Source: Parasponia andersonii (lineage: Eukaryota > Streptophyta > Magnoliopsida > Rosales > Cannabaceae). From it: a stretch of DNA of 64,000 bases. Of the stretch, positions 58,685-64,000 are shown in pieces. The first letter of the stretch is position 1. Each line of letters begins with the position of its first letter. Both the position numbers and the translations under genes were made by a program. The notes under the pieces are model-generated. The model was given only the letters and a program-made list of their open reading frames with translations, had not been told where the DNA came from and ran no database searches. The DNA is taken from assembly GCA_002914805.1 (NCBI GenBank), contig JXTB01000082.1:160486-224485 (forward strand), in the 5' to 3' direction.

Positions 58685-59502
58685 GGGTCTTGGAAAATAT
58701 TTTCTAAGATCTCATCAAAGTTGGGTTGTTCAGTTGAATCCTAGTTTGTGATTCTTGAATAAAAATGTTGTCTTGGCTCGATATATATACCCTTGTTCAG
58801 TAGTATCTCATAACTCCAAATTTGAAGAGCAACTGGACACCCATATAGGGGGTATTGCGAGAGATAGTGCTCGCTAGGTGCTGACTTGATGTACTCTATT
58901 ATTTTCTCAAATGAGATTTTGCCCCAATAACAATCCTCCCACATCCAATCAATGTCTACTATATCAACATATTCTATTTTGATTAGTTCTTGGTGATCTC
59001 CAATTAAGAAATCTAAATGTTTGTATAACTTATAGAGCTTTATCATCATCTCGTCGTTCTTGCCACTGTATGATTGAAATTTTTCTCTTATCTCCTACTT
59101 CTTTACTTTTTTTATAGGGAGAAATTTTTTTTAAAACCTGCTATACCTTGTAGATTATGTTTCTTCAAGTCAATTTCTTTTTTGGTAATGAGTCCCATAA
59201 TCACTGTATACTCTTTCAGACCAAATACATATTTCAATCCATTAATCTTGAACCTTGCTTCATCACTGTTGGGGCACGTTATCAATCTCAGAAGCAAATG
59301 GTGAACAACTTATAGGATGCTTCTTCTTACTCGCACATTGATAAAATGTTTGAGGCATGTCTTCTTGAATTGGCTCCGCTATTGTGCATTCATCTTGTCA
59401 TGGATGAGTTATAGCATATGTATCTTTGAGTAATGCATTTGGATTTTCTTTAGCTTTTCCCACTCAATTTCAAATATAATGCACTCTATTTTAATTGGAA
59501 TT
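58685..59502 (-). pseudogene. DUF1985-type exon of an Ulp1-like MULE gene
   Basis: After an acceptor (TTTTTTCAG, 59503-59511) the minus strand reads IPIKIECIIFEIEWEKLKKI, stops, then QFKKTCLKHFINVRVRRSIL, a stop, VVHHLLLRLITCPNSDEARF, KINGLKYVFGLKEYTVIMGL, and from 59049 KLYKLYKHLDFLIGDHQELI, VDIVDIDWMWEDCYWGKISF, YGCPVALQIWSYEIL. This is the pattern of the DUF1985 domain found in plant transposon-encoded Ulp1-like proteins. It ends in DEILENIFQDPD with a GTATGT donor at about 58685. At least three in-frame stops make it a pseudogene. The function of DUF1985 is unknown. Confidence 0.78.
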
Positions 59503-59511
59503 CTGAAAAAA

Positions 59512-61544
59512 TATGAACTAAATACATAAGGTTATGAATAAAATACACAAATGTATTAACCAATCACAAATTAAATAGATACTGAAAAATATATGAATCA
59601 TTATGAAAAATTCATGAGCAATTATGAAAAATTTCTGAACCACAGTGGAAAATTAATGAACCAAGCAGATACTCAAATGCATGTACTAGATACCCAAATT
59701 CGTATACCAAATAGTAATTAAAAGAATAACAATAAGTACTTAATACTTACTGGTAAAATTTATACAGTTATAATCAGATGACAAAAAGACTATGAACCAA
59801 TATGAAAATATATCAACCAATATGAAAAGTTAATGAACCATTGCGAAAAAATTATGAACCAAATATAATTGGATATTATATGAATATATTTTATTACAGC
59901 TTTTCATTATATCTAGCTAACTTAGGAAATTTTCATTCGGGCATTTTATCTAACGCTTTAATTGGTACATGTTTATGAAATATGCCTATGAACTATAAAC
60001 TTACGAATCAAAGGGAGATCTTATATATACAAATGAAATCATAACTCCCACAATGTATGAACTAGACTAAGAGAAAATAGAAATGATTATACTTGTACTA
60101 CATCTTGTCATATTATATCCACTGATTTTATCATATTAACTATATACTATATCATTGTAGCACATGAACTAAAGAAAATACACTCTTTGATTGCTATGAT
60201 ATTTCTTTCTAGTATTTCATCAAACACTTAAATATTAGTAGAATAGAAATCCGTGTACCATTACTTAAATTATGAACTCAAAAATCTATATAACATTACT
60301 TAAATTCATGAATAGAATAGAAACCAAATAATCATGATAATATTTTAGAGGATATCTTGAATTCAATCTAGTCATTTTAGTAGTTCATGAAAACCCAAAA
60401 TAAATAAAATCAAGACCCCTAATATGTATGAACTAGTTTGGTTTCCTTTTAGCAGAATGTCCTGTACATTAGTAAATCACATAAAACCACCAAGATTTTC
60501 TTGAAACTATTTTTTTTTCTTTTTCTATGGTTTGTTTATCTCAAACTAATTTGATTACAAGAAATTGAAAAGAGAAGAAAATGAAAAAAAAAAACTAAAA
60601 ATAAAAAAAATTATATTTTCCTTTTTTTCTAAGATTGAAGGAAAAATAAATTAAAATAAAAAAGGAAAAAAAGAGAAAGAATTATGTTTCAACAAATAGT
60701 TGGTAATTCTTTGTTTCATACAACTAACACCATCATTAGAAAACTAAAGCTAAATTTGATACCACAACAGACAACAAGGAAAGAAAAAAGAAAAAAGGAT
60801 AGAGGTATGAGTATGTTCAATGAAAAAAATAATTAGAAAAGGGTGAAGAAAAATTAAAAAGAAAATAAAAAAAGAAATGATATTTTCCCCTTTCTTAAAG
60901 AGTGAAGAAAAAAAAAATTAAAATGAGAAAGGGAGAAAAAAAAAGTAGAACGAAGTATGTTTAATGACCAATGAGAAAAAGCGTTAAGAAAAACATGAAA
61001 AACCATTTTAAAAAAGTTAGCTAGAAATAAAAAAGGAAGGGGTAGAGATATAAAGTCATATTACTTGGAATCAAACTCAAGCCACTTACAAGTGGATGTG
61101 CTCCAAGAATTAAGCCAATATGCTTCTCAACCACATTATCTCACTTTTTATGACTTACAATGTTAATTTAAAAGATTACAATCTTTACAATTATGTCACT
61201 ACATCTTTTTTATCCAATTTTTAGAAAATTACATATTTAGGTCATATTTCTGTCATTTTGTTTTTTAAAAAAAGGTAGTATTAGGTATCATTTTCCTAAT
61301 TATATATACCTCCATATTTAAAATCTCTTAAATGTGTAAATTTTATGTATAAAGTGGATAGTTTATGTTAATTGTTTTAAGTCATTTTCAATATATTTTA
61401 AATGTTTTTCAACAAAAATAAGAGGTCTTCAATTCAGATTTTGTATTTAGTACTGAATTTTTTAGTCAATTTGCATATAGAAAGTAGACATTTAGAGAGA
61501 TATTTACATTAAATATTAGTAATAATTTTACACACGTCAAAAAA
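59512..61544. other. AT-rich upstream or intronic sequence of the Ulp1-like gene
   Basis: No coding similarity found. 59520-60480 carries many degenerate TATGAACCAATATGAAAA-type phrases. 60500-61050 is purine-rich on plus with long A/G runs. 61440-61520 could be a worn terminal inverted repeat relative to about 38200-38280, but similarity is weak. Confidence 0.45.
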
Positions 61545-64000
61545 TGTTACACCCCCTAGTTTAACCATAATGTCATATATAGTCAAACTATGAAGTATTA
61601 TTCTTTGTTCTATCATATCTTTTGTTTTGATAAAAAGGTGGGCAATTTTGAACTTTCAAAAACCTTTAAACAAAAGCAACTGCATGGTATTTCTTGTTAA
61701 AAGTATCTTTACAAAATGTACAATCAAAAGAGATTTTCACCAGTCTATTTTGCCATCAGTAGTAGTATTTACATTACACCAAAATATCTCAAAATAAAAA
61801 TGTCGCCCATAGGTCAAGCTCGTTAACATCTGTATGATCCCAACGACAAAAGACAAGTCAGGCAACCAGCTAGTCAATACCAAAATGTGCCTCCTCATCT
61901 GCATCACAAAACTAAAATGAGCTAAAGCTTAGTAAGTAAAAACTATGCATGCATATGAATACTTTAAAATCTCGTAAAGTTCCCATTGTACCCTTTTTTT
62001 TCTTAACCAATTGAATCCATGCATTTTTCCTTAAAAATTTTTCTTAGTTGGGCCCCTTAGCACATGTCTTATCCCGTAAGTCGATAGGTTGTAATAACAT
62101 TGGGCAGAAACTTTAGCTAAGAGTAAAAATAAGGTGAGACCGTCATGTGAGGTTTTTGAAAACTCTTTCCCACATCAAAGGGGCATTCCACACCGCACTA
62201 ATATTATCCTGCTTCAACGAGACATATCATAAGATCCGCAAATTCTGCTTCAACGGGAGAGTCTGCATCAACAAACCTACCTATCCAGCTCTGACCGACT
62301 AGTAATTGCCATTAAAACTTATCTTATAAAGTTTGTACAATGGTACTCACTTTCAAATATTCTTATAATAAAATTCTCCATGTGCATGTAAGACGTGCCA
62401 TACACATGCCATTTCATAACTTTTAATAATAAGTAAGTTTCACATAATTACATCTTTCATAAAGTTCTTGTGATGCAGTTGTAAGTCATTACTTACCTCG
62501 TGTCCTGAATAGGAATTGATAGTGGAAAAAGTCAATATCCTCTAGAGATTGGTGTGCTAATCACCTATCATATATTACTATTATTCAAGATGCATATTTT
62601 ACAAAAAGAATGTATTAAGATACTTGAACAAGACCAAAATAATAACTTTCACCAAATTAGGAAACTTGATCTTAAAATGGCTCATAAGCATATAAATCAC
62701 TTAAGGTACTTGGCAGTCAACAACTAGCATTAAAAAACTATTCAAAAGTATTAAAATATGAATGCTAGTTCATTAGCACAACATGGTCTAAAATGACATA
62801 ATTTTGTAAAAATTAGTCCATTTGCTCCTAAATGGTGGCATTTTATTTTAAAAATATTTGGACAGTACCTCCTCTATTTTTAGGATATTCTCACATGATT
62901 AAAATCATGGTTTTAAACTTACAATAACAATTAACAATCCAATTCCCACATATACACATCAAAGAGGATCACTTGGAAGAACCTATGTACGCTTGAATTC
63001 CTTTCAATTTTCACGAAGTTTAAACGACTTTTACACATATGTGCCATTACAACAAGCCATCAAATAAGTGTAATAAATAATAGAATGAATAAAATATACA
63101 CTATAAGTTTAAGAAATCAGATTACAAATATGGAAAACTTAATCTTCTACACAAAAAAACACTTAAATCCATAAATAACAAACTTTGGGGCCTTAGGTTT
63201 AACTTTAATCGTTCACTTAAATTCTATATTTTCAGAAAATATATAAGGGTTCCTAGGACCATTATTCGTCAAATAATCACTTTGATTTAGGTGCTGAGAC
63301 AAAGAAATTAACTACAAATTCAAAATCCTACATAAATCTCACCTTGATTAGTTTGAGTCTTTGCTAGACTTCTTGCCTTCTATCTCCACCAAACTGATTT
63401 CCAAAGCTTAGAAACAGATTTTTGGACTTAAGAAGACCTGAAGAAATTATTATTTATGTGAGAACAAGCAGAGAATTGAAATTAATGGACAAGACCTAGA
63501 AAGAAGAACTTAATAGAATTACCTTGACTAGTTTTGGTGTATCTTGCTTTCTAGGGCTACAATTTGAGTTCTACCACTTGGAAACTCTTGGAAATGTTTG
63601 AGGAAATTGAGAAAAGTCAGAAAAAGTATTGGAGAGTTTCAGGTCATGTCTGGAGAGAAAAGGAAAGCAAATGACCATATTTGACCCAAAACCAACACTT
63701 AATGGCTAAGAAAAGTTGTAACTTAAATTGTAAGGAGTATTTTGGGTATTTTGCACCTTCCTTTCCATGCGTCCAGATCTAGAACATCCTTAGCATAGTT
63801 ACCACATTGCTGGTCACTCCTATACACCCAAGTGTAGCCAAAGTTGGTGAATCCTACCTTAGAAAGTGAAAACTAGTCATACTTTTACTTATGATCCTAT
63901 ATGGCCATTCTTGTTGTAATTTTGTAGAACCTTGCCCCTTAACCAATCATTAAACATAAAAAGAAAGTCAATGAGACTCCAATTAACAGTGCAAACGTAG
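61545..64000 (-). repeat. Family A/B mosaic LTR (A4), runs off the window
   Basis: The plus-strand start TGTTACACCCCCTAG and the next ~500 bases follow family A, but from about 62470 (TGTGATGCAG, CTTACCTCGTGTCC, CTCTAGAGATTGGTGTGC) it follows family B in reverse. The part that holds the tandem pair in family A is different here (62040-62330). The other end is outside the window. A run AAAAA precedes the start, but a duplication cannot be tested. Confidence 0.75.

Noticed and set aside
1..64000. Endogenous pararetrovirus (caulimovirid) origin for the RT and RNase H regions
   Set aside because: Each RT region is linked to integrase, chromodomain-like tail, LTRs, tRNA-Met primer site and target-site duplications, which fit Ty3/gypsy elements and not pararetroviruses. 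No movement-protein region was seen.
1..64000. tRNA or rRNA genes
   Set aside because: Short matches to tRNA ends were all primer binding sites beside LTRs; no cloverleaf-length sequence was seen.

Overview
This window looks like repeat-rich nuclear DNA from a flowering plant, most likely a dicot, in a heterochromatic or pericentromeric setting. It is AT-rich. Almost all of it is nested, decayed LTR retrotransposons of the Ty3/gypsy superfamily (chromovirus Tekay/Del-like and Athila-like), with one degraded Mutator-like (MULE) region that carries a DUF1985/Ulp1-type protease gene. I found no intact single-copy host gene, no tRNA or rRNA gene and no CRISPR. Species cannot be determined from the sequence alone.

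Layout. (1) 1-4371: minus-strand family A element whose internal part is only gag plus protease. (2) 4372-8656: Athila-like remnant on the minus strand (gag, decayed tRNA-Asp-type primer site, LTR). (3) 8657-14701: solo family A LTR, split by a solo family B LTR (9591-12745, target-site duplication TCTTG). (4) 14702-30401: long family C LTR on the minus strand, split by a solo family B LTR (17288-20435, duplication CATTT) and by the complete Tekay-like element D (21212-30281, duplication AAAAT). (5) 30402-30910: back-to-back pol scraps of two family C elements on opposite strands. (6) 30911-37529: a second, plus-strand family C LTR, split by a solo family A LTR (32367-35252, duplication CAAAA). 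(7) 37530-42972 and 55112-61544: the MULE-like region. It holds a MuDR-type zinc-knuckle exon on plus and a many-exon DUF1985 plus C48 protease pseudogene on minus, cut in two by the 12.1-kb Tekay-like element E (42973-55111, duplication ATAAA). The right LTR of E carries a tandemly duplicated LTR/integrase chimera and a solo D-family LTR (53444-55040, duplication GTAAT). (8) 61545-64000: another A-like LTR running off the window.

How it fits together. Five-base target-site duplications fix the nesting order. The MULE-like region is older than E, and E is older than the solo D-family LTR inside it. C2 is older than B2 and D, C1 is older than A3, and A2 is older than B1. Every coding region is broken by stops or frameshifts, and several stops look like C-to-T changes expected at methylated cytosines. 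None of the elements appears autonomous now. The most unusual structures are the integrase-containing LTR duplication in E, three elements whose pol is cut exactly at the LTR boundary, the inverted pair of C elements, and a 419-bp duplication joined by a single N that looks like an assembly error.
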